64,000 nucleotides of DNA from an uncultured Prevotella sp. (GCA_905234845.1 CAJOIW010000006.1:21806-85805); one strand, 5' to 3'; positions 52,929-61,750 are shown, counted from the stretch's first letter. Notes: generated by a model from the sequence alone, not told the origin. Translations and numbers: made by a program.

Positions 52929-53246
52929 ATGTACGCAATTGTAGAAATTAACGGTCAGCAGTTCAAGGTCGAGCAGGGCATGAAACTCTTCGTGAACCGC
53001 ATCAAAGATGCCGAGGAAGGCCAGACTGTTGAGTATGACAAAGTGCTCCTTACAGACAATGAGGGCGCTGTCACGGTAGGCGCACCCACCGTAGAAGGTG
53101 CGAAAGTTGTAGTAGAAGTGTTGAACCCGCTCGTAAAGGGTGAGAAGGTGATCGTGTTCAAGAAGAAGCGCCGCAAGGGCTATCGCAAAAAGAACGGCCA
53201 TCGCCAGCAGTTCACACAAGTTGAAGTTAAACAAGTAATCGCGTAA
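52929..53246 (+). CDS. rplU: 50S ribosomal protein L21 (bL21)
   Basis: 105 residues. Start [20 protein letters not shown] and the basic C-terminal part [19 protein letters not shown] are typical of bL21, which binds 23S rRNA near domain VI. It shares a transcript with rpmA (20-base gap), as in almost all bacteria. The promoter is at 52814-52845. Confidence 0.98.
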   Translation: MYAIVEINGQQFKVEQGMKLFVNRIKDAEEGQTVEYDKVLLTDNEGAVTVGAPTVEGAKVVVEVLNPLVKGEKVIVFKKKRRKGYRKKNGHRQQFTQVEVKQVIA

Positions 53247-53266
53247 AACGCAAGGAGGACAACATT

Positions 53267-53530
53267 ATGGCACATAAAAAAGGTGTAGGTAGTTCTAAGA
53301 ACGGACGCGAATCAGCTTCGCAAAGATTAGGCGTTAAGATTTTCGGCGGTCAGAAGTGTGTCGCAGGCAACATCATCGTTCGCCAGCGCGGCTCCAAGCA
53401 CAATGCCGGAACAAATGTGGCTATGGGTAAGGACGACACGCTCTACGCACTTGTCGACGGAACCGTTCAGTTCCGCAAGACTCGTTGCGACAAGAGCATC
53501 GTATCGGTTATCCCCGCAGCCGAAGCCTAA
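53267..53530 (+). CDS. rpmA: 50S ribosomal protein L27 (bL27)
   Basis: 87 residues. It begins [22 protein letters not shown], the usual bL27 N-terminus near the peptidyl-transferase centre, without the cleavable extension found in many Firmicutes. Second gene of the rplU-rpmA operon, with a terminator at 53562-53604. Confidence 0.98.
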   Translation: MAHKKGVGSSKNGRESASQRLGVKIFGGQKCVAGNIIVRQRGSKHNAGTNVAMGKDDTLYALVDGTVQFRKTRCDKSIVSVIPAAEA

Positions 53531-53561
53531 CATTCAAGTAAACAACTTTTCAAATCAAACG

Positions 53562-53604
53562 ACAGCATCCTGAAGTCTTACAGGCTTCGGGATGTTGTTT
53601 TTTG
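53562..53604 (+). terminator. Terminator of rplU-rpmA
   Basis: Arms ACAGCATCCTGAAG (53562-53575) and CTTCGGGATGTTGT (53585-53598) with two G-T pairs, then a T run. Confidence 0.92.
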
Positions 53605-53608
53605 GGGG

Positions 53609-53899
53609 GGGTGCCCGCTAAATTTTAGACTTGTTAGCTCAGATGCCCTATAGACAAAGGAATTATCTCTGACTCAGAAAAACGGGGCTTGCAAAAACGG
53701 CCTACAAGGCCAGTCTCACACAGCCCAGAGCATCGCTCTGGGTAAGGTAGGCATATAATATTCGCCCTGCCAAGGGCAAAAGCGTTGAGAGTAAATGCTT
53801 ATGCCCTTGCAGGGCGCAATTTGTGTGTCACATTCACCCAGGGCGTTGCCCTGGGCTATGGGCTGTTGGCCTTGCTGGCCAATTTTTTACCGAACACCA
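53609..53899 (-). mobile_element. 291-bp inverted-repeat element, copy B
   Basis: Reverse-orientation copy of 40637-40927, same length. The ends are GGTGCCCGCTAAA and TTTTTTACCGAACACCA (slightly diverged). It keeps both CCCAGGGC... and CCCAGAGC... hairpins and the long stem GCCCTGC.../...GCAGGGC, with changes mostly in loops. It follows the rpmA terminator directly. The small frames at 53785-53989 are part of it. Confidence 0.88.
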
Positions 53900-54000
53900 T
53901 TTTTTACGTTCGGGGCATCAATTCTCGTAAAAATTTCATCCAAAAGACGGTCTTTCAGCAAAAATTCTCGTGAGAATTTCATGCTATAGTTTTTTTTTCG
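53900..54000. other. Short spacer with repeat fragments
   Basis: Holds AAAAGACGGTCTTTCAGC (a module of the CTTTC element, ~53942-53959) and the palindrome AATTCTCGTGAGAATT. Confidence 0.6.
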
Positions 54001-54008
54001 TAACTTTG
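54001..54008 (+). promoter_or_regulatory. -7 box of serS
   Basis: TAACTTTG, 30 bases before the ATG; no clear -33 box. Confidence 0.65.
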
Positions 54009-54038
54009 CACCTTATATAATAAATAAGCAGACACACT

Positions 54039-55358
54039 ATGCTCACACTTAAACTCATTACAGAAGATACCGAGCGCGTGATTCGCGGATTGGAGAAAAA
54101 ACATTTTGAAGGCGCACGCGAAGCCATCGAACAAGTCGTTGCCACCGACCGCCAGCGTCGGGAAGCTCAGCAGCAGCTCGACGCCACCAAGCAGCAAGCC
54201 AAGCAGATGGCCGCGCAGATAGGCCAGCTGATGAAGCAGGGCAAGCGCGACGAGGCCGAGCAAATAAAGCTGCAGGTAGCCGCTTTCAAGCAGAAAGACA
54301 AAGAACTGCAAGAGGCGATGGACAAAGCCCAGGAAGAGGTCAACGCCCTGCTCTGCCAGATTCCCAACATTCCCTACGACGAGGTGCCCGAAGGCAAGAC
54401 CGCAGAAAGCAACCGTGTGGTAAAAAGCAACCTCAAAGAATGCACGGCGGAAGACACCGTCGGCAACTGGACGGTGAACCCCCAACTCGGAGTAGAAAAC
54501 CCACTCCCCCACTGGGAGCTGGCAAAGAAATACAACCTCATCGACTTCGACCTCGGTGTGAAGATAACAGGTGCGGGCTTTCCCGTCTATATCGGAAAAG
54601 GCGCCCAGCTGCAACGCGCCCTCATCAACTTCTTCCTCGACGAGGCCCGCAAAGCCGGATATACCGAGATTATGCCGCCTACGGTGGTGAATGCCGACTC
54701 GGGCTATGGCACCGGCCAGCTTCCCGACAAAGAGGGACAGATGTACCATTGCGAGATTGACGACCTTTATCTCATCCCCACCGCCGAGGTTCCCGTGACA
54801 AACATCTACCGCGACGTGATCATCGACGAGAAAGACCTGCCGATAAAGAACTGCGCCTACACCCAGTGCTTCCGTCGCGAGGCCGGCTCATACGGTGCTA
54901 ACGTGCGCGGACTGAACCGTCTGCACGAGTTCTCGAAGATAGAGATTGTGCGCATCGACACACCTCAGCACTCGCGCGAGAGTCACAAGGAGATGCTCAC
55001 ACACGTGGAGGACCTGCTGCAGAAGCTCGAGCTTCCCTATCGCATTCTCCTGCTCTGCGGAGGCGACCAGTCGTTCACCTCAGCCATCTGCTACGACTTC
55101 GAGGTCTATTCCGAGGCGCAAGGCCGTTGGCTCGAAGTGTCGTCAGTCAGCAACTTCGACACCTATCAGGCCAACCGTTTGAAGTGCCGCTACCGTCACG
55201 CAGAGGACAAGAAGATAGAGCTTTGCCACACGCTCAACGGCTCGGCCCTCGCCCTGCCCCGCATCGTGGCAGCCATCCTCGAAAACAACCAGACACCCGA
55301 AGGCATACGCATACCCCGTGCCCTCGTGCCCTACTGCCGCTTCGAGGTGATAGAGTAA
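54039..55358 (+). CDS. serS: Seryl-tRNA synthetase
   Basis: 439 residues, class II. The N-terminal two-helix arm (~25-110, Lys/Glu/Gln-rich) reaches the tRNA-Ser variable arm. Core: GYTEIMPPTVVNADSGYGTGQLP (split by me only here), motif 2 YTQCFRREAGSYGAN, the Ser site LEVSSVSNFDTYQANRL and motif 3 LNGSALALPRIVAAILEN. Complete. Promoter at 54001-54008; a perfect 14-base hairpin separates it from convergent panD. Confidence 0.97.
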   Translation: MLTLKLITEDTERVIRGLEKKHFEGAREAIEQVVATDRQRREAQQQLDATKQQAKQMAAQIGQLMKQGKRDEAEQIKLQVAAFKQKDKELQEAMDKAQEEVNALLCQIPNIPYDEVPEGKTAESNRVVKSNLKECTAEDTVGNWTVNPQLGVENPLPHWELAKKYNLIDFDLGVKITGAGFPVYIGKGAQLQRALINFFLDEARKAGYTEIMPPTVVNADSGYGTGQLPDKEGQMYHCEIDDLYLIPTAEVPVTNIYRDVIIDEKDLPIKNCAYTQCFRREAGSYGANVRGLNRLHEFSKIEIVRIDTPQHSRESHKEMLTHVEDLLQKLELPYRILLLCGGDQSFTSAICYDFEVYSEAQGRWLEVSSVSNFDTYQANRLKCRYRHAEDKKIELCHTLNGSALALPRIVAAILENNQTPEGIRIPRALVPYCRFEVIE

Positions 55359-55387
55359 GCGTATCAACTTCATACATCACAATGAGA

Positions 55388-55419
55388 AAGGGGCTTAAAG
55401 ACAATTCTTTAAGCCCCTT
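55388..55419. terminator. Bidirectional terminator between serS and panD
   Basis: Perfect 14-base arms AAGGGGCTTAAAGA / TCTTTAAGCCCCTT, loop CAAT. Confidence 0.82.
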
Positions 55420-55438
55420 CATCGTATCTCAACAAGCC

Positions 55439-55780
55439 TTACAACCGGTTGTCCTTCGGGAAGATGACGGTGGGTTTGAAGATCTTGGCCTCCTCGAAGT
55501 CCATCAAGGCGTAAGAAATAATGATAACAGTGTCACCCGGCACCACCTTACGTGCAGCTGCCCCATTGAGACAAATGGTGCCCGATGCCCGCTCACCCTT
55601 GATAACATAGGTCTCAAAGCGCTCACCGTTATTGATGTCTACCACATGAACCTTCTCTCCGGCAATCAAGTTGGCCGCGTCCATCAGGTCTTCGTCAATG
55701 GTAATGCTCCCAACATAGTTGATGTTGGCCTCGGTCACCTTCACTCGGTGAATCTTCGATTTCAATACTTCTATCATCAT
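55439..55780 (-). CDS. panD: Aspartate 1-decarboxylase
   Basis: 113 residues. It makes beta-alanine for pantothenate. The zymogen cleaves itself at Gly24-Ser25 (YVGSITID) to form the pyruvoyl group; with the first of the two ATGs the Ser falls at 25, matching E. coli PanD, so this start is preferred. Other marks: HRVKVTEAN and [20 protein letters not shown]. It follows panC on the same strand after 25 bases, forming the two-gene route to pantothenate. Confidence 0.97.
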   Translation of the reverse strand: MMIEVLKSKIHRVKVTEANINYVGSITIDEDLMDAANLIAGEKVHVVDINNGERFETYVIKGERASGTICLNGAAARKVVPGDTVIIISYALMDFEEAKIFKPTVIFPKDNRL

Positions 55781-55805
55781 AGTCTGAAAGGTTGTACGCT
55801 AAACA

Positions 55806-56657
55806 CTAAGCTTTATAACAGATATGGTCGATGAGTCGGATGGGCGTTGCGCCACAATAGACGGTGATGCAACCGACAACGTGCGACGAGTCGTCCCACG
55901 AGGCAACCTCCTGCAACGTATCTCCGTCGACGATGGAGAAATACTCCACCTCGAGCCCGTCAACCGCATTGAGCTTCTCTACGACATGGTCGCGCGTCTC
56001 GGCTACGGTATGCTTCTTGGCATAGGTCACGCTGGCCTTGAGCGCCCTGTAGATGGCTGGCGCGATGGCACGCTCATCGGGCGTGAGCAGCGTGTTGCGC
56101 GAGCTCATGGCCAATCCGTCCTTCTCACGCACGATAGCACACTCCACAATATCGATATCCGCACCCATATACCTCACCAGCTGCTTGACGACGGCTATCT
56201 GCTGAAAGTCTTTCTCGCCAAAATAGGCCCGTGTGGGACGGACGATATAGAACAGGCGGCTCACCACCTGACACACCCCGTTGAAGTGTCCGGGACGCTT
56301 AGCCCCCTCCATCACGGTCGACACAGGCGGAAACTCAAACTGGCGGGTGTCGGGCACAGGATACATCTCCTCGACCGAAGGAGCCAGCACATAGTCGGCA
56401 CCAACCTTCTCGAGCAACGCGCAGTCGGCCTCGAGCGTGCGAGGGTAACGGTCAAGGTCGCCCTTGTCGTTGAACTGAGTGGGGTTCAGAAAGACCGAAA
56501 CCACCGTCACATCGTTCTCCTTTACACTACGCTCCACAAGCGAGGCGTGGCCTGCATGAAGCGCGCCCATCGTGGGAACAAGACCAATGGTTTTCCCCGC
56601 CTTGCGCTCATCGAACAGCGCATTCTGCAACTCAACTATCTTACTGACGACTTTCAT
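55806..56657 (-). CDS. panC: Pantothenate synthetase
   Basis: 283 residues from the ATG at 56657, typical length. It joins pantoate to beta-alanine with ATP. Signatures: [20 protein letters not shown] (HxGH nucleotide site), [37 protein letters not shown] and the KMSKS-like MSSRNTLL. The open frame continues upstream to 56849 but has no initiation signal. panC then panD gives both final steps; panB is not in the window. Divergent from the starch-synthase-like gene. Confidence 0.97.
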   Translation of the reverse strand: MKVVSKIVELQNALFDERKAGKTIGLVPTMGALHAGHASLVERSVKENDVTVVSVFLNPTQFNDKGDLDRYPRTLEADCALLEKVGADYVLAPSVEEMYPVPDTRQFEFPPVSTVMEGAKRPGHFNGVCQVVSRLFYIVRPTRAYFGEKDFQQIAVVKQLVRYMGADIDIVECAIVREKDGLAMSSRNTLLTPDERAIAPAIYRALKASVTYAKKHTVAETRDHVVEKLNAVDGLEVEYFSIVDGDTLQEVASWDDSSHVVGCITVYCGATPIRLIDHICYKA

Positions 56658-56801
56658 CTGATAATCAAATATTTTTGAAAATGCGCTGCAAAATAACAAC
56701 ATTTTTCTTAAATAAGAAAGAATAAGTTTTAAAAAATGCCATTTTTTATCAATATTTTGCGGTTTTTCGTCTTCCGACTTTCTTCTTTCAGCCTTTTTTT
56801 G

Positions 56802-56809
56802 TAACTTTG
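56802..56809 (+). promoter_or_regulatory. -7 box of the starch-synthase-like gene
   Basis: TAACTTTG, 66 bases before the ATG, in the panC divergent region. Confidence 0.65.
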
Positions 56810-56874
56810 CAGGGAAATAGGCGCAAGCACATATCATGCCCGCCAGCAACGCAGAAGATTAAAAACCGTCCGAC

Positions 56875-57675
56875 ATGGATAAGAAAATATTATTCATCAA
56901 CCAGGAGATAAGCCCGTACGTACCCGACACCGAGCTGTCGATCATGGGCAAAGACCTGCCGAGTAAGATTCAAGAGAATGGCAGCGAGATACGCACGTTC
57001 ATGCCCAAATGGGGTAACATCAACGAGCGTCGCGGACAGCTGCACGAGGTAATTCGCCTATCAGGCATCAACCTGATCATCAACGACACCGACCACCCGC
57101 TCATCATCAAGGTGGCCACCATCCAGCAGGCACGCCTGCAAGTCTACTTCATCGACAACGAGGACTACTTCCAGAAGCGTCGCATGGCAGAAGACGAGAG
57201 CGGCACCGAATACGCCGACAACGGCGAGCGCGCCATCTTCTTCGCGCGGGGAGTACTCGAAACCGTGAAGAAGTTGCGCTGGTCGCCCGACATCATCCAT
57301 TGTCAGGGATGGATGAGTGCCGTAGTGCCCCTCTACATCAAGACAGCCTACCGCGAGGAGCCGTGTTTCGCCAACAGCAAGGTGGTGACCTCCATCTTCA
57401 CCGACGAACTGAAAAACACGTTCAGCAGCAATTTCAAGCAATGCGTGGCCTATCGCGAAGCCACCGAGGAACTGCTCAAGCCCTATAAGAAGACCTTTAA
57501 CTACCTTGAGCTCAGCAAGCTCGCCATCGACTACAGCGATGGCGTGATAGAGGCTGGCAAAGAAGTCAACAAGACACTCATCAAGCACGCCGAGAAAAAG
57601 CAAGTGCCCCTGCTCCGCTATCCAGGTGAAGGCTACGTGAAAGCCTATACCGAGTTCTACGAGTCGCTGTTCTAA
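56875..57675 (+). CDS. Stand-alone N-terminal domain of GT5 glycogen/starch synthase
   Basis: 266 residues, about half of a full GT5 enzyme (~480). It keeps the Rossmann-like first domain (ILFINQEISPYVPDT, VYFIDNEDYFQKR, SPDIIHCQGWMSAVVPLYIK) but has no KTGGLGDV-type nucleotide-sugar motif and no second GT-B domain. Synthase activity is thus doubtful. The same truncated form occurs near panC across Bacteroidetes (recollection), so it is not a recent deletion. DUF4270 follows after 46 bases. Possible roles are binding or regulation; unproven. Confidence 0.75.
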   Translation: MDKKILFINQEISPYVPDTELSIMGKDLPSKIQENGSEIRTFMPKWGNINERRGQLHEVIRLSGINLIINDTDHPLIIKVATIQQARLQVYFIDNEDYFQKRRMAEDESGTEYADNGERAIFFARGVLETVKKLRWSPDIIHCQGWMSAVVPLYIKTAYREEPCFANSKVVTSIFTDELKNTFSSNFKQCVAYREATEELLKPYKKTFNYLELSKLAIDYSDGVIEAGKEVNKTLIKHAEKKQVPLLRYPGEGYVKAYTEFYESLF

Positions 57676-57721
57676 CAGACAGGCGCATATTATCCACGCT
57701 TCAACAACCATCCGCATCCAA

Positions 57722-59164
57722 ATGACAAGACATATCTCGCTCCGCACCGCACTCCGCACGCTCCTGCTTGCGGGCATAGCCGCCGTGCTGCTCCCCTCGT
57801 GCGACGACACCACCGACAGCATCGGCGTGTCGCTCACCGACGACATGGACCATCTGCAAGTCACCACCGACACCTTCGACGTGAGCACCCGATCCATCGT
57901 AGCCGGAAACGTGCTCTCACGCACTACCACAGGCTATCTCGGAAAGATACGCGACCCCGAGACAGGTGCCTACATCACCGCCGACTTCATGGCACAGTTC
58001 AACACCCTCGAGGAATACACCTTCCCCGAAATCGACCGCATCCTCAGCAAGATAGACGGCAAGGTCGTGGCCGACTCATGCGAGATACGCCTCTTCTACA
58101 CCAACTTCTACGGCGACTCACTCGCCACCATGAAGCTCACCGCCTATGAGATGGACCGCCCCATGAGCGAGACAACCCCCTACCGCTCCGACTTCAACCC
58201 CATGAGCGAAGGCTACATACGCCCCGACGGCATAAAAACCACAAAGACCTACACCCTGACCGACCTGAGCGTAGCCGAGGACACACGCAACTCCACCAGC
58301 TACACCCCCAACATCCGCATACTCCTCAACGAGCCATACACCGACAAGCAAGGCGCGACCTATAACAACTACGGTACCTACCTCATGCGGAAATACTACG
58401 AAGACCCCGCAAACTACAAAAACTCCTATAACTTCATCAACCGCGTCGCACCAGGATTCTACTTCGAGTCGAAGAGCGGTCTGGGCTCCATGGCATACAT
58501 CCACATCAGCCAGCTCAACGTCTACTTCCGCTACCTCTCTGCCGACACCCTTGCCAACGGCATCGCCTCGTTCGCCGGAACAGAGGAAGTATTGCAGACA
58601 AGCCGCATCGTCAACGACGAGGCCACCATCGCCCGCCTTGCCGCCGACAATACCTGCACCTACCTCAAGACCCCCGCAGGCATCTTCACCGAGATGACCC
58701 TCCCCGTCGACGACATCATCAGAGGCCACGACAACGACACCATCAACACCGCCCGCGTAGAACTACAACGCATCAACAGCAGCTACGTGAGCGACTACAT
58801 CTTCGATGTTCCGCAGACACTCCTCATGATACCCCTCGACGAGATGCAATCGTTCTTCGACAACAAGCAAGTGGCCAACTACAAGACCTCGTTCCTCGCC
58901 ACCTACAACAGCAAGACCAACAGCTACGTCTTCGGCAACATCGGAAGCCTCATCCGCACCCTTGCCGCCAAGAGAGCCGCCGGCACAGCAACAGAGAACT
59001 GGAACAAAGTCGTCATCATCCCCGTCACCATCAACCGCAACACCGATGACGAGCTGACCACCGTGTACCACGACATGTCGCTCACCAGCACCCGACTGGT
59101 AGGCGGAAGCGCGAACCCCAACAACCCCGTCCGCATCAGCGTCATCTACAGCAAGTTCAAGTAA
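57722..59164 (+). CDS. DUF4270 lipoprotein
   Basis: 480 residues. Signal peptide with lipobox VLLPSC, then DUF4270 (DSIGVSLTDDMDHLQVTTDT near the start, beta-rich throughout). Surface or outer-membrane anchored; function unknown. It follows the starch-synthase-like gene and precedes a 44-residue gene, an order I have seen as conserved in the phylum. GC-rich third positions throughout, unlike the intergenic spacers. Confidence 0.87.
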   Translation: MTRHISLRTALRTLLLAGIAAVLLPSCDDTTDSIGVSLTDDMDHLQVTTDTFDVSTRSIVAGNVLSRTTTGYLGKIRDPETGAYITADFMAQFNTLEEYTFPEIDRILSKIDGKVVADSCEIRLFYTNFYGDSLATMKLTAYEMDRPMSETTPYRSDFNPMSEGYIRPDGIKTTKTYTLTDLSVAEDTRNSTSYTPNIRILLNEPYTDKQGATYNNYGTYLMRKYYEDPANYKNSYNFINRVAPGFYFESKSGLGSMAYIHISQLNVYFRYLSADTLANGIASFAGTEEVLQTSRIVNDEATIARLAADNTCTYLKTPAGIFTEMTLPVDDIIRGHDNDTINTARVELQRINSSYVSDYIFDVPQTLLMIPLDEMQSFFDNKQVANYKTSFLATYNSKTNSYVFGNIGSLIRTLAAKRAAGTATENWNKVVIIPVTINRNTDDELTTVYHDMSLTSTRLVGGSANPNNPVRISVIYSKFK

Positions 59165-59211
59165 AAGCCCCCATCATACCCCCAGTTGGGGGGGAAGCAT
59201 CAGCACCCATC

Positions 59212-59346
59212 ATGGCCGATAACTACCTCGAGCGCCATTACGAAGAATACGAGGCCCGCAAACGCGAATGGCTCCGCAAAGGCAAACACCCCGCGAAGCC
59301 TTCCGCCCGCCGCACCATCACCCGTCCCGACGACGAGGCACTGTAA
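59212..59346 (+). CDS. Very small charged protein (44 residues)
   Basis: MADNYLERHYEEYEARKREW begins it, followed by a basic middle and end at DDEAL. It is amphipathic and helical in the first half (Glu/Arg/Lys/Tyr). It sits 47 bases after DUF4270 with a clean ATG; short proteins starting MADNYLE are frequent in Bacteroidetes in this position. No function known. A C/G-rich repeat fragment lies just upstream (59167-59193). Confidence 0.7.
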   Translation: MADNYLERHYEEYEARKREWLRKGKHPAKPSARRTITRPDDEAL

Positions 59347-59382
59347 CGACCGTAAGAATAATCCGAAATATTAAATTATCTT

Positions 59383-59422
59383 AATTGCAGCGGTGAGAGA
59401 TGCATCTCTCACCGCTGCAATT
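59383..59422. repeat. Perfect 40-base palindrome
   Basis: Each half is 20 bases, beginning AATTGCAGCGGTGAGAGATG, with no loop. It overlaps a second inverted repeat: CAATTGTTAAA (59418-59428) and TTTAACAATTG (59442-59452). No T run follows. Confidence 0.95.
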
Positions 59423-59519
59423 GTTAAAGACCAATTTGCAATTTAACAATTGAAGAATTGAGGTGAAAAGCCGAAAAAATGGCTTTCGAGCATCGGTAAG
59501 AGCTCCGCATCTTGCGATA

Positions 59520-59621
59520 GGTATATGTTTCGCCTTCCAAAAGACCAACTTTCGGCCATTGAAACACGGCCTTTCACCACCCGAAAGTTTACCTTTCACA
59601 AGTGAAAGATATATCTTTCGC
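59520..59621 (-). repeat. Dispersed CTTTC/GAAAG element, copy 3
   Basis: Same orientation as copy 2 (25730-25834): begins GGTATATGTTTCGCCTTCC, ends GAAAGATATATCTTTCG; the inner order of CTTTC modules is kept, with more base changes. Confidence 0.78.
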
Positions 59622-59899
59622 TTTTCACACTTCGCTACTCGAACACAGAAACGAGCATAATACGCTCATGCACAATACCTTACAAAACGTTTTCACTAAA
59701 AGATTTATTCACCTTGAGTGGACTGTCACCCCACCATATATATTTTGCACGCTCCTATAACGTTAAAATTCCCGCCTGAGAGTCCCTAATTTTAACAATT
59801 TACATAATAGCCGCCTATATGGAAAAGCAAAAATTACTCGCATGTTGATACACTGTGATATTTCGGCATAATGCCACATTATTTGACACCAAAACAAAA

Positions 59900-59962
59900 A
59901 ACCTCCCCGAAGGAGAGGAAAAAAAGCCCTCCCCTTTGGGGGAGGGATGGGGAGGGGTGTAG
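59900..59962. repeat. C/G-rich palindromic repeat cluster
   Basis: CCTCCCCGAAGGAGAGG (59902-59918), then CCCTCCCC/GGGGAGGG, then GATGGGGAGGGG. The first 17-mer is the exact reverse complement of the segment inside the GH31 gene. Confidence 0.88.
59918..59946 (-). terminator. Terminator after the FadL-like gene
   Basis: On the minus strand, CCCTCCCC / GGGGAGGG with a short loop, followed by CTTTTTTT. Built from the repeat cluster. Confidence 0.8.
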
Positions 59963-59982
59963 GATTGTAGGGTTGTGGTTTT

Positions 59983-61566
59983 TTAGAACTTATACCCGAG
60001 GGTGAAGAGTACCTGATGGCGCTTGTTGCTCACGTCGACGGCATTGCACACGTTGTTGTAATCCTTAAATTCTTCGTATTCGTTCTCGTAGCTCATGAAG
60101 GGTGAGAACTTGCCATTCTGTGCGGAGTACTGATAGGCGAAGTCGAGCGAGAGCTGTCCTATATTGTAGCCGAGGCCGCAGGTAAAGCGGTTGGTGGACT
60201 CCCAGTTGGTGTAGTCGGTGGCGGAGCTGTAGTAGGAGCCGAAGGTCTGGAGTGTACCATCCTTGAAACCGTCTTTCTCGTACATGGGCGACACGTAGTT
60301 GTAGCCTACCCGCAGGGCGAGCTCGGGGATGGGTCGGTACTCGGCACCGAGCTTCAAGGTGGACACGCCTCGGAGGGTCTGCTCGGTGTGGCGGTTCATC
60401 ACATCGTCGGAGGCACTGCTGGTGTAGTGGTCGCCCCAATTGTTCCAATACTCGCCTGTCTCGTAGCGGGTGTCAAGCGAGCCGTAGTCGGCAAACTCGT
60501 ACGATGCGCCGAGGGCGAGGAAGTTGCCTACGGTGTGGCCGAGGCTGAGACCGAACTTCCAGGGGGTGTAGAGCTTGAAGTCGTAGGACTCGCTGCTCGA
60601 TGCAGAGGTGCTGCCGTCGCTGATGGTGGTGTAGTTGGTGGTGTTGAGGTCGTACCATGTGGGTGTGGCCACGCTCAGACCGATGCGGAAGGGTGATGCC
60701 TCAACGGGTCGGAAGATGATACCGGCCTTGATGTCGACACCTGTGCCGTCAATTTTGCGGTCGTCGGCTACGGTAAGGCCGAAGCCGTCGAGCTGCTCGC
60801 TATACTCGCCGTAGTGCTTGTAGTTCACATCGTGGATTCCCACGGTGAGTCCCCAGTAGATGCGGTCGTGGTGATTGCCTGCCAAGGTGAAGTCGTACTC
60901 GCCGATGTAGCCTTTATGAGCGCGATTGAACGTGTAGGCCGATGCAGGGTCGTAGTACCACATGTTTTCATCGCCATCGTAGTTGAGGTTGTCGGCGTAC
61001 ATGTAGTCGAGCTGGTTGCACGAGGCATAAGGATGGGTATGATCGGGCACTCCCTCTGAGTTCGTGGGGAAGAGTAAACACAAAGGATCATATGGTTCTC
61101 CAGGTTTATTCCTCGGAGCTGCCTGCTTCACGTAGGTGAGCTTGTTCTGCGAGGCTCCGTTCAGCCGGTCGGCGGCTGAGAGAATGTAGTCGAAGTTACG
61201 GCTCTTGTGATAGTTGAACGCGAAGTTGAGGAAGTTGTTGTTACCAGTCCGCACGGCCCACACGAAGCCTGCCTGGTCGAAGCTCATGTTGGTAGTCTTG
61301 CCGTCGGCGAATTTCTCACCGTCCTGTTGTGAGACGAGTCCGAACGACACGTTTGCCGCTGACCGGCGGAAGAGGCCGATGCCTGCGGGGTTGGTGCCGG
61401 TGGTTGAGATGTCAGCCCCTAATGCGTCCATCGCACCACCCATACCTACATAGCGAGCTGTTCCGTTTAAGTCCTCGCCCACGATTTTAGCGTTCTCGTA
61501 AGTCTCCTGTGCTGCCCCTGCCATAGCTGCGAGCAGGAGTGCAGCGGTAAATAGATATTTTTTCAT
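59983..61566 (-). CDS. OmpP1/FadL-family outer-membrane porin
   Basis: 527 residues with signal peptide MKKYLFTAALLLAAMAGAAQ. N-terminal TARYVGMGGAMDALGADIST and TGTNPAGIGLFRR are the FadL/OmpP1 hatch-like start common in Bacteroidetes. The rest is strongly alternating, as for a 14-strand barrel, and ends in an aromatic-rich LFTLGYKF (C-terminal Phe for outer-membrane insertion). It probably passes hydrophobic compounds. The start is next to a heptamer array (61575-61610); the terminator is at 59918-59946. Confidence 0.87.
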   Translation of the reverse strand: MKKYLFTAALLLAAMAGAAQETYENAKIVGEDLNGTARYVGMGGAMDALGADISTTGTNPAGIGLFRRSAANVSFGLVSQQDGEKFADGKTTNMSFDQAGFVWAVRTGNNNFLNFAFNYHKSRNFDYILSAADRLNGASQNKLTYVKQAAPRNKPGEPYDPLCLLFPTNSEGVPDHTHPYASCNQLDYMYADNLNYDGDENMWYYDPASAYTFNRAHKGYIGEYDFTLAGNHHDRIYWGLTVGIHDVNYKHYGEYSEQLDGFGLTVADDRKIDGTGVDIKAGIIFRPVEASPFRIGLSVATPTWYDLNTTNYTTISDGSTSASSSESYDFKLYTPWKFGLSLGHTVGNFLALGASYEFADYGSLDTRYETGEYWNNWGDHYTSSASDDVMNRHTEQTLRGVSTLKLGAEYRPIPELALRVGYNYVSPMYEKDGFKDGTLQTFGSYYSSATDYTNWESTNRFTCGLGYNIGQLSLDFAYQYSAQNGKFSPFMSYENEYEEFKDYNNVCNAVDVSNKRHQVLFTLGYKF

Positions 61567-61574
61567 GTCTTTCT

Positions 61575-61610
61575 GATTTACGATTTTACAATTTACGATT
61601 TACAATTTAT
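61575..61610 (-). repeat. Heptamer array upstream of the FadL-like gene
   Basis: Units GATTTAC, GATTTTAC (8 bases), AATTTAC, GATTTAC, AATTTAT on the plus strand, beginning 9 bases from the ATG at 61566. Confidence 0.85.
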
Positions 61611-61653
61611 TTGGCTATTTTTTTATTCTCTAAGGGGTTTAGTGATTCTTTGT

Positions 61654-61750
61654 CCACGAATGAAAATTACGCTGCAATTTTCTTCAATCTGTGTAATTTG
61701 ATAAGAATATTCATCCATACGTGAATTCGATTTATCCGTGACATTCGTGG
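61654..61750. repeat. Spaced inverted repeat CCACGAATG / CATTCGTGG
   Basis: Perfect 9-base arms at 61654-61662 and 61742-61750. The interior has related ACGTGAATTCG-type pieces. Sits in the 238-bp gap between the two minus-strand genes; no gene seen there. Confidence 0.65.

Larger units (their letters stand above)
59347..59982. other. Repeat-rich intergenic region, no gene seen
   Basis: Holds a 40-base perfect palindrome (59383-59422), an overlapping 11-base inverted repeat (59418-59452), element copy 3 (59520-59621), featureless AT-rich sequence (~59640-59890), and a C/G-rich repeat cluster (59900-59962). Confidence 0.75.

Noticed and set aside
53785..53989. Two overlapping ~62-codon frames
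   Set aside because: Part of element copy B and its flank; no conservation with copy A as protein.
56875..57675. Functional glycogen synthase glgA
   Set aside because: Half length, no second GT-B domain and no KTGGLGDV motif.
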